A stretch of DNA of 64,000 bases from Furcasterigmium furcatum (lineage: Eukaryota > Ascomycota > Sordariomycetes > Glomerellales > Plectosphaerellaceae). The stretch is from assembly GCA_001599815.1 (NCBI GenBank), contig BCIA01000003.1, forward strand, positions 3,286,001-3,350,000. Direction: 5' to 3'. A model generated the notes under the pieces. The model did no database searches. It was not told the DNA's origin and saw only the letters and a list, made by a program, of their open reading frames with translations. Shown in pieces: positions 33,555 to 45,609 of the stretch; position 1 is the stretch's first letter; each line of letters begins with the position of its first letter. Position numbers and translations under genes: made by a program.

Positions 33555-35078
33555 TCAGACGAACCCGGCCCTTGAAACCGGAGGCGGAGGGGGCATGTCC
33601 GGATGTTCCAGTGCACCCGATCTGTCGCCTTCAGTCGAGCGACTCGCCGGCCTCCCATCCCCCTCGGCGGTCCATGATGTAACGTTCACGGAAGTGCGCA
33701 CCGTGATGTTGGAGCCCGCCATTCTTGCCTGCGGTAGTGGCTGCGTCTGCCGGAGACTCAGGTCCATGGGCACACCGCGCTCAACGTCCCAGGACCGCGG
33801 CGTCGTGGCCTCATAGTAGTCGTCCCTCATCGGGCGCTTGTTCAACTCCATCTCCGAGCCATCGGGGCTGCCCATCTCCGCGCCCACGCGAGCGTCGTGG
33901 TGTGTGGAGGCGCTGAGGTCCAGGCTGAGCTGCTTCCCGCTCGCGACTTTCCAAGGGACGTAGGACGAGCGCTTCCCGCTGCTGCTGCTGTTGCTGTTGC
34001 TCCCGCCACCGGTGGACTTGGAGTTGGCACGAGAGTGCTTGCTGTTTGTCCAGCCGAAGCCGAAATTCTTGAAGAGAGGGCGGAAGGTAGCCAGGCAGGC
34101 CGCGATGATGCCAAAAGCCGGTTCCATGATAGACCACATGGCGACATCACTTTGGGGGAGTCAGTTTAGTTAAACCACGGAGGTATGGCATGGGATATGA
34201 TACGTACATCGTAGCGTAGAGGAACTCGATGGAAATGTCCATATGACGGATAAAAGGGATGCGGACGATAGGCGCAATACCGGCACTAGGAGAGGTTAAT
34301 GGACATTTAGACAGGTAGCTTTGCACTCTGTCACTACTCACACCATGCCCATGCTCAGTAGGACAGCAATGATGGCCTTGGTCCGCTTGTTGATGTTGAC
34401 ATTCCAGAGGATGGCGACGGGCATAAGACCCAGACACCAGTCCGATAGGGCTGACACGATGCTGTGTGCGTAGAAGGCGCTGGGAACGATGGTCGAGGGG
34501 ATGCAAAAGCCATCTTCTCCGTAGAGCTGCCTCCAGAAATAGCCGATGGGGGTACACTGGAACATGAGAAGGAAGAAGAAGGCGACGGAAACGACGCTGA
34601 TGAGGCCGAAGTTGACCCAGATGATCCAGATGTGCAGCCTTTTGGTGGCGAGGCGGAGGAGCACGACGCAGACAGACGCGCGGATGGCGAGAGTAAGGGG
34701 AGAGTAGAGGACTTCGCAGATGTACCATGCTCGCAGTGAGATGGCGGCGGCGTCAAGGCTGAGTTCCTGTATCGCCTTTCCTGTGGCGCCGTTGAGGACT
34801 CCGTGAAGGGCGACGGCGCCGTAGGCTGTGTACACGAGCTGGGAGAAAACAGGTCAGACATAAACGTCACTTGAAGGGTAGGAGTTTAAATAGCTGAGAC
34901 GAACCATGGCGAGGAAGATGAGGTGGTCATCCAACGTGACCTTCTTAACCATGAAGATCTTGACGTACGCCCTCGTCAAGACGAAGACGCCTGACACGAC
35001 GAGGAACACGAGCTGGACATAGAATAACTCCATACCCCTCGACCGGATGTCGGGCATTGGTTGCACTGCGTCCGCCAT
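33555..35078 (-). CDS. SAT4/rhodopsin-domain integral membrane protein (PTH11-like class)
   Basis: Four exons (35078-34905, 34838-34342, 34285-34208, 34149-33555) splice in frame to 447 residues. Seven hydrophobic helices fill about residues 15-280. Family landmarks are 'KVTLDDHLIFLAM', 'YICEVLYSPLTLAIRASVCVVLLRL', 'TPIGYFWRQ', 'IVSALSDWCLGLMPVAILW' and 'EFLYATIDVAMWSIMEPAFGIIAACLATFRPLF'. The remaining 170 residues are a Ser-rich, probably disordered cytosolic tail. The large fungal family includes PTH11-related receptor-like proteins; ligands are unknown. No CFEM cysteine domain is present. The first intron has a GTTCGT donor and the last an AAAG acceptor, both off-consensus but required by the frame. 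Confidence 0.88.
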
Positions 35079-37640
35079 GCTTGTCAGGGCACTCTAACAA
35101 CAGACAGACTGTGTCACGGAGGAAGGAAGAGGAGGTGGTGCAAGTATAACAAGGAGCCACTTGTGTTGTCCAAGACGAACGCCTCCCAGGATGCCTGGAC
35201 TGTCAAGGGACAATGACATTCGAGGCATTGCAAGATGGGCCGAACTCTATTAAGTAGGCAGATGATAGAAACACAGCCGCCACTGGTCGCCCAGGCCGTC
35301 CGAACAATGATCCACGACAAAACGACACCATGTGCCAGAGAGCGAGGGGAGGGGTAGGTTGGTAGGACCAGGCCCGCCACGAACAGGCCAGCCGGACGTC
35401 CAAGAAGTCGACTTGTCAGGCATGTGAGGCGTGTGCGCTGCGTGGCCGGTCCAGGGTCCTCGGGGCGCCGTCGAGGTGCGACCAACGAGAGACGGGGCGC
35501 ACAGACGATCGGGGGGCGGCTTTTCTTCAAACATCACGTCCAGATCGCGGACGAGCTGCGCGTTGTCTGCCAAGGGTCGATTCTTGATCTCGAATCCTAT
35601 TCTCGTGGTCTTGGATGCTGGAGCTGTGGGGGTTTGCGTCGCGGAGGGTCCGTGAACGGGACCGACATATGCCCCCCTGTATCGACCCAGCACATATGTA
35701 CTGCGCTGCTGGGAGCAAGTCAGAGGAGCATCATATCTCTGACGTAAAGCCCCGTGTGGAGTGCAATATTCTGAATATTGCAGAGGGTCTAAGCTGCACT
35801 ATCAGGTCAGATTCCGCAGGCGAGCCGAATGCCATCAGCGAGTGGCAAAATGAGTGCATATCAGAGAAAGTGACAGGGGGCCGTCAGCAAAAAGAAACAA
35901 TAATGGAGCCAAGCAGATACCATGACAAGTGACGGCCAGTCAAGCCGGGGAGGCCCCCCGTCGAGAACCTGCAACATTGCGAGTTGGAGGGCTGATGCCG
36001 GCTCGAGGCATGGCCGTAGAGAGGCAGTGTTCGCGCGTCGAAATGGGACGACGCTGAGTCGACTAAGTCCGCCAGTGCAACACGGGCTCAGATGGCAAGA
36101 AGAGCAGTTCTCGTCTGGTGTTTGGAACAGTAGCGGCTGCCGTCGGTCTCTCCGCGTCAGTGCGGACTGCTGGCCAAGTGGCCGACATGTCCGCAATACC
36201 TCGAGTGTCGCGGGTACCAGTCCTGGTCCTGTACGTACAAGTAGCTGTCCACAGCTCGCCTACAAGAAGGCAAGCAGCAAGCAAGAAACAACCCCCGCTG
36301 AGATCCTGAAAAAAAAACCGGAATGTGTCTTTGGCAGCGTGTTTCTAGACCGTCTCGCCGATCGAGAACGTGAGGAGTATTGGTCCGCCAGGGGCATCGG
36401 CTCGGAGGGTCCGTGCCTCTCAGATGTGACAGATCAAGAAGGGGGCCGAGCTCGTCACATTGCCGCTGGTGATTTCTTGATTTCTGATAAGCTTTATAGA
36501 TATTCCTTCTTCTTGACATGGGATGTCACCAGCTTGCGCAAATTGTTCCCCAGTGGAGGGAGGGGTATTCCTCGATCCTGCTAGGTGATCGATCTGTGCT
36601 TCCCGGTTGCCGTCTGCTCATCAGATCTGCTGCCCCGCTGGCCTCGCAAGCTTTGTCTTTCTGGGTACGATGTCCGCTCTGGTTACGCAAGGCAGTCGGC
36701 GATGTTGCTCCCTTCGTTTGCGAACGAATGTATCTCGAACAAATTACAGGGCCGAGACAGGGAGGAGGCGACGACGAGTTGATGACAGACTGGCCATGGC
36801 CAAATCGCGGGTGAGAGTCCGGCGCCCGGGCCGAACATACTAAAAACAAGCCAGCAGGCTCTCTTCTCCCAGAGTTGCGTTGCTATAACAATTTTCATGC
36901 CTGCAAGAAGAAGGGTGCGGCCCGGCCGGGCTCTCTGGAGGCACCGCTGGACCCGGGCCCGATCCGAAGACCCACCCCGGGCCCGAAGGCGAAGGCGCCG
37001 GCGCCACGTTGCAGGTCACCCGCAAAGCCGCGAGCAGCCAGGCGGCTGATGATACGACTTGGCGGCCAAATGTGTCGGCTGGACGACTCAATGCCCAAGC
37101 GATGTCGTCATTGTGAGATTACAGCAGCACCAGCCCAACCCGACCCCAAGTCCCCGATGAGCTCGGAATCAAATCATGGGCGACGGTGCCTTTTCATATC
37201 CAGCAGAGGAATGGCTCCGAATCGAGATTGCTCTAAGGCTCTCGTAAGGAATGTGTTTTGTCAGGATCGGAGAGTGACGTTGTTGATCTGGCTCTTTACC
37301 ATGTAGACTCCGATGACGAGGCTCCCATGGAGGAAATCATAACCACTGTATGTTCAAGAATGAAAACGCCTATTCCTACACTACTGAACCTGTTGCGATT
37401 GGCACGATAAGAGATCAACCCAGATACAGACAAACGCGACAGAACAGTGCCAGCAACGCTGAGCAACATCCGAGAAAATCTAAACACCACGAGCCAAGTT
37501 CCTGCTAACCCATCGTCCTGGCTACAGCGTCCCCGTAGCAGAACAGAACTTTTAGAAAAAGGAGAGCGAGAGGCTAAATCCTAACGCCGCAGTTTGACCG
37601 CAATCCGAAGCCGGATAGAGGGCCCAAGCTTGATCAAGCA
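35079..37640. other. gene-poor intergenic region
   Basis: About 2.5 kb upstream of the 7TM gene. Open frames up to about 220 codons exist on both strands, but they overlap and have no domain motifs or splice logic. No transposon terminal repeats were noticed. Confidence 0.45.
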
Positions 37641-37949
37641 GCCGCAAAAACCAACATCTCAGGCCGGCTTTGGCAGGGCTACAGCCATTGTCTTTGCCAC
37701 GGAGGGCGCTGACTGCATAATCACACTGTAGGTTATCTCCGAAGAGGAGGAAGCCACCTGGGGGATAAGGAGGTGTGTTGAGGAGGATGGAAGGAAATAT
37801 ACATCGTTTCCGCCGACATCACCAAGCAGGAGACCTGCAAGGCTATCGACGCGGCCATGGAGAAGTTTAGGGCCGTCGATAGCCTGTTTAACAACCACAC
37901 CGCAACGGGCGCAATCGAATCTTTCACACGCGGCATCAGTAACCGGTAA
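37641..37949 (+). pseudogene. relic of a short-chain dehydrogenase/reductase
   Basis: One frame (from 37663) reads 'AGFGRATAIVFATEGADCI', the Rossmann glycine motif of an SDR with Ile replaced by Phe, then hits TAG at 37729. It resumes as 'VISEEEEATWGIRRCVEEDGRK', matching the region after beta-2 in SDRs of the 'PEEEEDA' type. The frame must then shift by one base near 37797 to continue 'IVSADITKQETCKAIDAAMEKF' and 'VDSLFNNHTATGAIES', the equivalents of 'ADIT' and the 'NNAG' strand. A perfect GTAAGT follows at 37946. The catalytic half (Ser-Tyr-Lys) was not found downstream. I read this as a decayed 5' half of an SDR gene. Confidence 0.55.
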
Positions 37950-39131
37950 GTACGTTGTGATGGGCGTCCGTCTGGATGCCGTTGGGCTGGGTGGTGTCTT
38001 GAAGCGGTTGAGAAAACGACAACAGATTGAGGTGTTTGGTGTTGAGAATCTCTCAAGTTACATGGGTAGTGAGTGTGGGGTGACTTGCTGGTTGTTGCCC
38101 GCAGGACCCTGATTAAATTGTACCAGAAATTGAGTTGAAGCTATTCGCGGATGGAAATCTCCAGACGTGTTCCAGAAGACTGCGAGGTACAGAGGCACTA
38201 AAACGGCGCCACGAGACCCGACGGGGGATAGCGTGGCAAAGGTGAAACATGGAGGAGGACCCAAACAGGACATCCCTGCAGATCTTCCCCAGGGCGTTGT
38301 TTGTTGTGCTCGTGTTTTGCATAAATATGCAGGGGTATCGAAGCACCTGGAGCAACCTGGGACCCAGCGAGCTGCTCATCTCTGAAAAGCAGTGAGCATG
38401 AATTCAGCTAATGAAGCGCATGAACTTGCTCTCAATAAAAGTGCCTTGGAGAGGAACTATATCCAAGGTTGTACTGGGCCCCGGGCTAGCCCGAGCCACA
38501 GGCTGTCATCTGGTCTGCTAACAGTGCGGCTTTCAGACTAAAGTAGAGCCCGTCTTTAGAAAAGGGGAAACGGACTGAGCATGGCAAACAGCAAAAGCTT
38601 GTTGTTTGTTTGTTGTAAGACAACAAGTTGAGCGCAGCGCATGCATGTGAACGGAGGAGGGCAGCGGGCATGTTAAGGTGTTACTTGCTGGCTGGAGGAA
38701 GCCTCTCGATGCCTCGACCACCTCAGGGGTACAGGCCTAGCCCCTCACTACCAGGCAGGTACTGGATACCTATGTATCTTGCCCCGTCGGCCGCTCCAAT
38801 GGAGGCTGCGCGTCCCAGGGGTAGCTTCCCTGGCCCGTCGCGTCTCTCTCCTTCCCTCTGGGGGGCTGCTCCCTCCTCTGCCCGGCACGGGAACGGGGGT
38901 TATCCCTTCAATTTGCCTTTCCAGGATCTCCGCCTTGTCAACCCTTTCCCACGTGTCGTGTCTGTCTCTCTTCTCTCCATCTTGTTTTTCCTCCTCCGAA
39001 GGTTGATCCTCGACACTTTCATTGTCAGACCGCACAGCTTTCGTCCCGCCCCCCGGCCTCGGAGACTCCCTCAAAACAGCTTCCACACGCCACCACATAC
39101 GAGACGAGACGAACAGCGAGGTCGGCCCAGC
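37950..39131. other. intergenic, upstream of NTF2-like gene
   Basis: No gene supported. The stretch just before 39132 is pyrimidine-rich and probably promoter/leader. Confidence 0.45.
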
Positions 39132-40867
39132 ATGTCTGCCACCGCGACCTACCAGCAGTTTCTTGCTGCTCCCAACTCCTCCCTGCTCGCGGCCAACGCC
39201 TCGTTGCACTACATCACCACGACTACCTCCCTCTCCGGTCCCACCGAAATCATCAAGCACTTCAACACCCTGCGCAACCAGGTCAAGAAGAAGAAGGAGG
39301 CCGTCCTCGATGCCATTGAGGGGCAGAACGCGCTCGTCATCGTTGCTGACACGACGCTCGAGTTCATCACCAGCGGAGGCGTCTACCTCCCTGGTCTCGA
39401 TGACAACTTCCTCGCCGACCGCACTGTTTACATTCCCATTGTAAGATGAATTCTCTTTACCTGCCTATCTACTTGAGGTACCTATTTCCACTGGCGCCAA
39501 GATCTGACCGAGACTCCTTCCAGACACACATTGTCAACTTTGACGGCGACGGCAAGATCTCTCAGATCCGGCAGACCTGGGACCAGGGCGCCCTTCTAAA
39601 GCAGGTGGATGTTATTGGCAGGTCTGGCCGCAACTGGCCGATCCGCGACAGCCAGGAACAGCTCAAGTTGATCACCACCTGCCTCAAGGCCACCGGAAAG
39701 GTTGCGCCCTCCGCGCCGGACGCCAACGACATCATCATCCGCTCCCGCGGTAGCTCGCAAAACGTCATGCGCGATCCCCACGCGTCCCTGTCCCTGTTTG
39801 CGTCGCGTGAGCAGCAGGAGCTCGAGGCCTCGTCCGTCAACCCTGCCGTGTCACCGTATGCAGGCAGCCGCCCTCCTCAGAGATCCATCACCGACATCCT
39901 GAACGACGAGCCCCTCGACGAGCCCTCTTCTCCCAGCAACGGCCGCGCTCGTGACCACTCCCCGAGCAAGGGCGTCGCGCCCAAGAGTGGCTCTGGCAAG
40001 AACTTTGCGCCCAGCCGCCTCTTCGATGCCGACGAGAACGCCCCCGTCGTGCCTGTGTCTCCCGAGGGCGCCAAGAGCCCCGAGAAATTCTACCGCCCTC
40101 ATCCCAAGAAGTACCAGCACTTTGACTTTGCCGACGGCTCCGACCCTCAGGATGCTGCTGACGCTGCTGCCGCCGCGGCATCCCACCGCCCCCGTTCCGC
40201 CAAAGGCAACAGCAATTGGTCATTCGAGGACTTCACGACGCCCCAAAAGGCGAGGGCTTCCAAGGTGTTCCGCCATCAGGACGTGCACCATTGGGGCGCG
40301 GATGGTGTCCATGAGCCCATCCAAGCCCCCCAGAAGGCGCGCCGTGATGCCGAGCCGCACTTTGAGTTCATGGATGATGGCGTGCCTTCCGGCGAGCCCC
40401 GTCAGACTCGCCCCCGTGGTGCTACTCACAACAAGGAGCAGCATCTGTACGAGAACAACCTCTACAACGAGGATGGCTCTGCACCTACCCCGGGCCCCGC
40501 TCGTGCCCTCGGCAACATCACCAACCTGTCTGACCGCCGCAAGGACTTTGACGCTCAGTTTGCCATGACGGATGACTCGCCGAACCAGGGTGGGCAGGTC
40601 CAGCCCAAGGTTAGCGACGACCGCCAGAAGGCAGTGAACATGATGAACGCCAACTGGTCATCCTATGACAAATCTCCCGCTACCCAAAAGGAGAACAAGC
40701 CCCAGCTGGCCAAGAAGACGGACGACTCGGGCATCAACATTGCGGGTGATGGAATGGGCGGCAGAAAGGGCACGAACCGAGACTGGCTGTACGGTGATGA
40801 CGAACCCACCCCCAAGCCTGCGGCAAAGCAACCAGCAGCAGGCCAGAAGAACTTCTGGGACTTTTAA
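39132..40867 (+). CDS. NTF2-like N-terminal domain protein with disordered tail
   Basis: Exons 39132-39440 and 39524-40867 give 550 residues. Residues 1-170 look like an NTF2/SnoaL-type cone: helices around 'QFLAAPNSSLLAANASLHYITT', then strands 'TTLEFITSGGVYLPG', 'HIVNFDGDGKISQIRQTWDQGALLKQVDVIG'. The remaining about 380 residues are low-complexity, dotted with short aromatic motifs: 'HFDFADG', 'NWSFEDFTTPQK', 'HHWGADGV', 'HFEFMDDG', 'NWSSYDKSP', and a C-terminal 'NFWDF'. Such repeated motifs in a disordered chain suggest docking sites for a partner. I do not know a named function. Not predicted to be secreted or membrane-bound. Confidence 0.85.
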
Positions 40868-41701
40868 GCAGGCGAGGCAATCTCATCCATTTGGGGAAGA
40901 TTGGAGGAGAAAAAGCGGCGTCTGAGAGCACGGCGCACTACTGACACACCCGACATTTCATTTTCCTTGCCCAGTTTGTATTTGACGACCTGCCATGTCT
41001 GCACACGGCTCACGATTCATGAGGGCTCTCCCACGTCCAGAGTTCAGCAGCTTTCCTTGCGTTTGTGGTGCTGTCTCAGACAGCCCTTGTGTACGGCATA
41101 TCTGAGTGCATCATTCCTCCCACCCACTTGGCTTGCATGGCTGGATACTTGAGAGACTTTGGCTTTGTGCATGCGTCCCGAGGATGACGCGGGCATTTTG
41201 GGACGTTCCGTTGGAGGCAGGGCGCCTCTTTGGCTGTGTACCATCGAAATTGCTATTGTTAGGCTATGGGAAATATTTCAGTCAATCCTCTTCCGTTCAC
41301 GATGCAGACAATTCGGTATCGATCGAGTAGACTAACTGAATTCGCAAGATGCTGGTGTTTTACATAAATGTGGGAAAGCCTCATGGCTAACCAGGCCCCA
41401 AGGCCTCGTAGGGAACCTCGGTCTTGGAGCAAGCGATGCTGCTAACTAACCAGCCCAACAGAGACACCTCGCCGCCGGTGGTGCAATGTGAGGGCAGAGA
41501 AGTCCATGTCACGACAGTCTGGTGCTCAGGTTGCCCCCAGTAGCTGATGCCGTATCCCGACCACCGTTACCGAGACCCTGCTGACCTGGTAACCCCTTCT
41601 CCGTCCTGTCTATACCATTATACACGCCCGAAATCTTATTCTCTCATGGTGCAGCCGGAGCCCATACAGTCCCGACCAGGTCGTCACGTCGCCGGGCGCC
41701 G
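40868..41701. other. convergent 3' region
   Basis: 3' flanks of the NTF2-like gene and of the small membrane-protein gene. No gene seen. Confidence 0.5.
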
Positions 41702-42088
41702 TCACAGCGCGATCGCCCCCCTCCTGCTCTCCCTCATGTGCAGCAGGCCTTGCAGACCGCAGAAGACGGTGAAGCCCTACACGACACGGTGCATTAGCGA
41801 TTCATTCTTGCTCATAACCCAACGGCGCTGCTCGTCCTGGGTGCTGGCCAGTTTGACGTCCAGCTTGTTGCGAGGCGAGGCCCTGCGGTGGCGGGAGGAA
41901 CGCACAACGTAGACTAGGACTGTGACGAAGATGGTTTGCGCGACAGCAGGACCATTTTTGGGATCTTTGGTGTCGCCGACGAGCTCGTGGTGCTCCGCGT
42001 TGAAGAGCAGTCCGAGGACGCCGAGGATGACGATGGCGAAGATGGAGATGACGGTACTGTTACCCCGGAGGGGCGGTGTGTTAGCCAT
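41702..42088 (-). CDS. small two-helix membrane protein (85 aa)
   Basis: Exon 1 (42088-41906, 61 codons) and exon 2 (41776-41702) join across a 129-bp GTGCGT...GTGTAG intron. The 85-residue product has one hydrophobic helix near residues 12-28 ('VISIFAIVILGVLGLLF'), a polar loop 'AEHHELVGDTKDPKNG', a second helix near 49-70 spanning the splice ('IFVTVLVYVGFTVFCGLQG') and a basic end 'RESRRGAIAL'. Size and layout recall V-ATPase V0 subunit e, but no diagnostic residue was identified. The exact closure of frame and of the second helix at the splice supports a real gene that simple ORF finding would miss. Confidence 0.7.
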
Positions 42089-42686
42089 TTGATACTAGGA
42101 TCTTTCGCTACGTATGCATCCATCGCCTCGACGGCGTCTGTGATGGCATGGGGCACGAGCGACGCAGGCTGCTGGTGGTGCTTCGCGGGAGTTGCGTACC
42201 AAGACCAGGCGTTGAGGGCGCTCACGACGGGCTTCATGGCGGCGGTGTCGCGGAGATTGCGGATCGGGATGGTCGTACGAAGGCTCTGGATTTCGGAGAT
42301 GGATTGGGAGCTGGTCTTCGGGGAGCTGGGCGTGGTAGGCGTTGGAGTCGTAGGATGCTGGATGTAGTGTTCAAGCTTGGGAGCGACGACGTCGCAGGGG
42401 CAAGCTTCAATTCGGCGGCAGCTGGGAGGCGGCAGCTTTTGGGGCTGACCAATCACAGTGGGCCAGCATGGCTCACCGAGGGTCACCGAGCTCCCATTCT
42501 ATGTTCCGGACTCTCGATGACGAAAATGGTTCATTTTGACACTCAGAGAGGAGATATTGCGGGAAATAAATGGTGAGAAGTGCACATGTTGAAATATTTG
42601 ATCATATCATACGCGATGCCTCTAACATCTGAGCCAATTCTTCGCTATGTCACAACGGTAACGACGATACGAGCATCGACCCACCC
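42089..42686. other. upstream region of small membrane protein
   Basis: The upstream frame overlapping this stretch on the minus strand is Ser/Pro/Thr-rich without motifs and is read as 5' leader. No separate gene. Confidence 0.45.
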
Positions 42687-43756
42687 CTAGATCTTTGACT
42701 TTGTCTTGCGGTCGTCCTTCAGGTTCTTGGAAAACTCCCCTGTGAGCAAAAAGTCTGGATACTTCATATCCTCATCCGTGCCGACGCCAGCGCCACCCTG
42801 CCGCCTCCAGGTGCCGCCATCGACGGGGATGATCTGGCCGTTGACGTAGTTCCCGGCGTCGCTGAACAGATACACGGTCGAGTCGGCAATGTCCCGCACC
42901 GTGCCCCATCGCCCGGACGGGACGGCAGCCTCGGCGGCCTTGCGGTCCGCCTCGCTGCTGGATAGACGCGCCATGCCCTCTGTGTCGGCGATGGGTCCCG
43001 GGGCAATGACGTTGCTCGTGATGCCGTAGGGGCCGTACTCGAGGGAGACGGAGGCGCAGAGAGAGTCGATGGCCGCCTTGGCCGCGGAGACGTGTGCCTG
43101 GAGTGGCATGCCGGTGTAGTGGAAGGTAGCGGAGACGAAAAGGATGCGTCCGCCGGTGGCGCCGCCGGGGCCTGGGTGGGGGTTCTTCTGAGCCGACTCG
43201 ATGAGGTAGGGGATGGTGGCCTTGATGGTGTTGAAGGTGCCGAGGACGTCGATGTCCATGACGGCCTTGAAGGCGTTGGGGCTCATGGCGGAGATGGGAG
43301 CGATAAAGTTGCCGGCGGCGCCGGCGCTGTAAGGTGTGAGCATGAGTGAGCGAGGAAGCCGTGACCGGACTCACATGACAAAGTCGATGCCCCCGAGCTC
43401 TTTGGCGCATCGGTCTGCGGCGTTCTTGAGGCTCTCTGGCTGTTGTGTTCGGGTGCGGTCAGACAGGTGTCATCTCGAGAGCATGGGGAGGGAGGCCTTC
43501 GGCTTACGTTTCGGACATCGCAGCCGCCGATACCGATGACTTTGGCGCCTGGTCGCGCCGTGGCGATGTCCTTGGCCATTGACTCGGTCTTCTCGACATT
43601 GCGGCCGATGATGCAGGCATTGGCTCCCAGTCGGACGAGGGCTCTCGTCTGCGCGCTGCAGATGGTGCCGGCGCCGCCCGTTACGAATGCGACGCGATCC
43701 TTGAAGATGCCATCCTTCCAGACGGGGCTCACGTACTCGGATTCAGGGACAGGCAT
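42687..43756 (-). CDS. SPS19: peroxisomal 2,4-dienoyl-CoA reductase (SDR)
   Basis: Exons 43756-43508, 43439-43375 and 43326-42687 give 317 residues. SDR landmarks in order: 'VAFVTGGAGTICSAQTRALVRLGA' (cofactor glycine motif TGGxGxI), 'GCDVRN', 'GGIDFVIAGAAGNF' formed across the second splice, 'ILFVSATFHYTG', 'AHVSAAKAAIDSL' with the active Lys, and 'SNVIAPGPIADTEGMARLS'. The 'NFIAP' and the phospho-cofactor region fit the dienoyl-CoA reductase subgroup, which lacks the usual YxxxK Tyr. The C-terminus is Ser-Lys-Ile, a plausible variant PTS1 signal. It removes conjugated double bonds during beta-oxidation of unsaturated fatty acids. The symbol is by family analogy. Confidence 0.88.
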
Positions 43757-44450
43757 GTCTGCGTTGATGTGGTGTTGATGAGAGATCTCAAGCTGCGATG
43801 CGCTGGTCCAGAGGGCCCAAGAGGAGAGATACTTGTAGAAGTGATCGAAAATGAATCCGCTGAGGGGATTTGATTACGCGGATAAGTTTCGTATGTGCTG
43901 ACGGCAAACCAAGGCCCTGGTGTTGAGTGATCATGAACCGGCCGAGTGAACTGACCTCGGCAAGTGGAGCTTTAACCATGACGGTGGCAGTTCCGGCCCC
44001 GATCCCCCATGTGCTACCCCGGATTTTACAGGTACATACAAGCCCGCCAACTGGTGTGGTCTGAACTGGGGATGGATGCTTATCGAAAGGGCTTGAAGGG
44101 TTTCATATTCTTGCATTGAAGGCCGTATCTGTATATCTTGTGGATTCGAAGGGTTTGTCTACTCTTAAGTAATGACTCCATTTGAGTCTGTTCATCCAAC
44201 ATAACGTCACAACGCCCATCCATGGATTCCAGAGGTACCAGCTGGAAGGTAGTTGCCGATTGCGGCCAGCTGGTGGCAGCAGCCCCCACACCGCCTGCAA
44301 GCTTACCTGAGCAGCCACTCATTAATAGAGCTTCGACCTTTAGGCCGATGGTGGTAGCGCTTCTCAACGGCGTCAAACTGCTCCCACGCTCCTCCTCTCC
44401 GACAACGTCACTCAACCTCCGCCACGGGTCGAGCAATTCCATCCGCAACC
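43757..44450. other. divergent promoter SPS19 / ATG33-like
   Basis: Two upstream regions. No motif beyond generic promoter sequence recognised. Confidence 0.45.
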
Positions 44451-45275
44451 ATGGCTTCCACGGGGGTTTCGTCCTTGAAGTTCGTGGGAACCGTTTCCCT
44501 CGGCCTCTTGACAGTGAGTCCTTTTCAACCCGCCTTCCTGTCCCATTGCAGCGCAACTCCCGCCGGTCCGGGTGACGCCACCATCTGATCGATGCCTTGA
44601 GGGGTCGAGTCGCCGTCGCAACAAGCGGCCCCGGTTGCCAATGCCACAGGAACACCAAGCTGACTTGTCTCTCAGGGCCTCTCCTACTCTCTCTCTGCAG
44701 TGTCCATCCCGTCCATCCTCTCCCTCCCCTCGGCCTCCTCCGCCTCCCGTGCCTTCCAGAACCTCCTCACGACCTCGACGCTCCAAAGCCGCATCCTGAC
44801 CGGTCTCTCGACAACCTCCCTCCTCGCCGCCTTCTTCTTCTCGCCGCGCTCCTACCGCCACCCCTACCTCCTCTACACCTCGATCCTCGCCTTCACCGCC
44901 GGCTTCTCCGAGTACATCACCCCCTACATCCTGAGCACCACGGAGGACGGCTCGTCCCGCCAGGACGCCGCTGCCCGCCTGGCCGCCCGACGTGAGCGCC
45001 TCACCGCACGCGCCTCCGCCCGCACCGCCAAGATGGAGGCCAGCTACGAGGTTCTCGGCGACGCCCAATCGGACGGCACAGGCAGCGAAGACCTCGATGC
45101 CGAGGAGGAGAACCTGAACGGCGAAGAGGTCCGCGTCGAGGTCGTCAGCTTCCTCAAGACGCAGTACGTGCAGACCGCCGTCGCCTCCCTCGGCTTCCTC
45201 ATGGCCGTCGTCGGCATCTGGGGCGACGGCGCCGTCCAGGTCTTCCAGACCGAGACAGTCGTCTTCCAGGTCTAG
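44451..45275 (+). CDS. ATG33: ATG33-like mitochondrial membrane protein
   Basis: Exon 1 (44451-44513) and exon 2 (44676-45275) give 220 residues. The N-terminus 'LKFVGTVSLGLLTGLSYSLSAVSIPSILSLPSA' spans the splice and forms the first membrane helix. Two more hydrophobic segments lie near residues 56-85 ('TGLSTTSLLAAFFFSPRSYRHPYLLYTSILAF') and a last one near 190-205 ('VASLGFLMAVVGIWG'). A charged loop rich in Arg then Asp/Glu lies between them. The layout fits fungal Atg33/SCM4-type proteins of the mitochondrial outer membrane used in mitophagy. The assignment rests on the N-terminal block and topology, so it is moderate. Confidence 0.7.
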
Positions 45276-45609
45276 GCCTCTTCACGGCCGGACTGCCTTT
45301 GCTTCATACGGTGTTGGGTGTCAAATATGTGGGAATTGGGATTATATTTTGCTTCTGAGCTCCTGCTCTTTCTTTTTCCGTGTCTCTCGCCCCTCTCAGA
45401 TGTACGGGGAATTCTGCACATACGCGAAACGGTTGTGCGGGAGGAGGTCCCCCCCTCCCCAGGTACCTACTGGCTATCAGTCGCCGGGCTTTCCTGCCGG
45501 CTTCTCGCTGTAGTATGCACATAGCTGAGATGCGGTATGGTGAAAATAGACCATGCATCGCACATATACGACCGATGCCTTGCCTCTATGCTTCCAGACC
45601 GACCATCTG
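45276..45609. other. convergent 3' region
   Basis: 3' flanks of the ATG33-like gene and PER1; contains an AGGTACCT motif near 45460. No gene. Confidence 0.5.

Noticed and set aside
36875..37306. 143-codon frame in the 35-39 kb island
   Set aside because: Pro/Arg-rich without motif, not linked by splice sites to neighbours.
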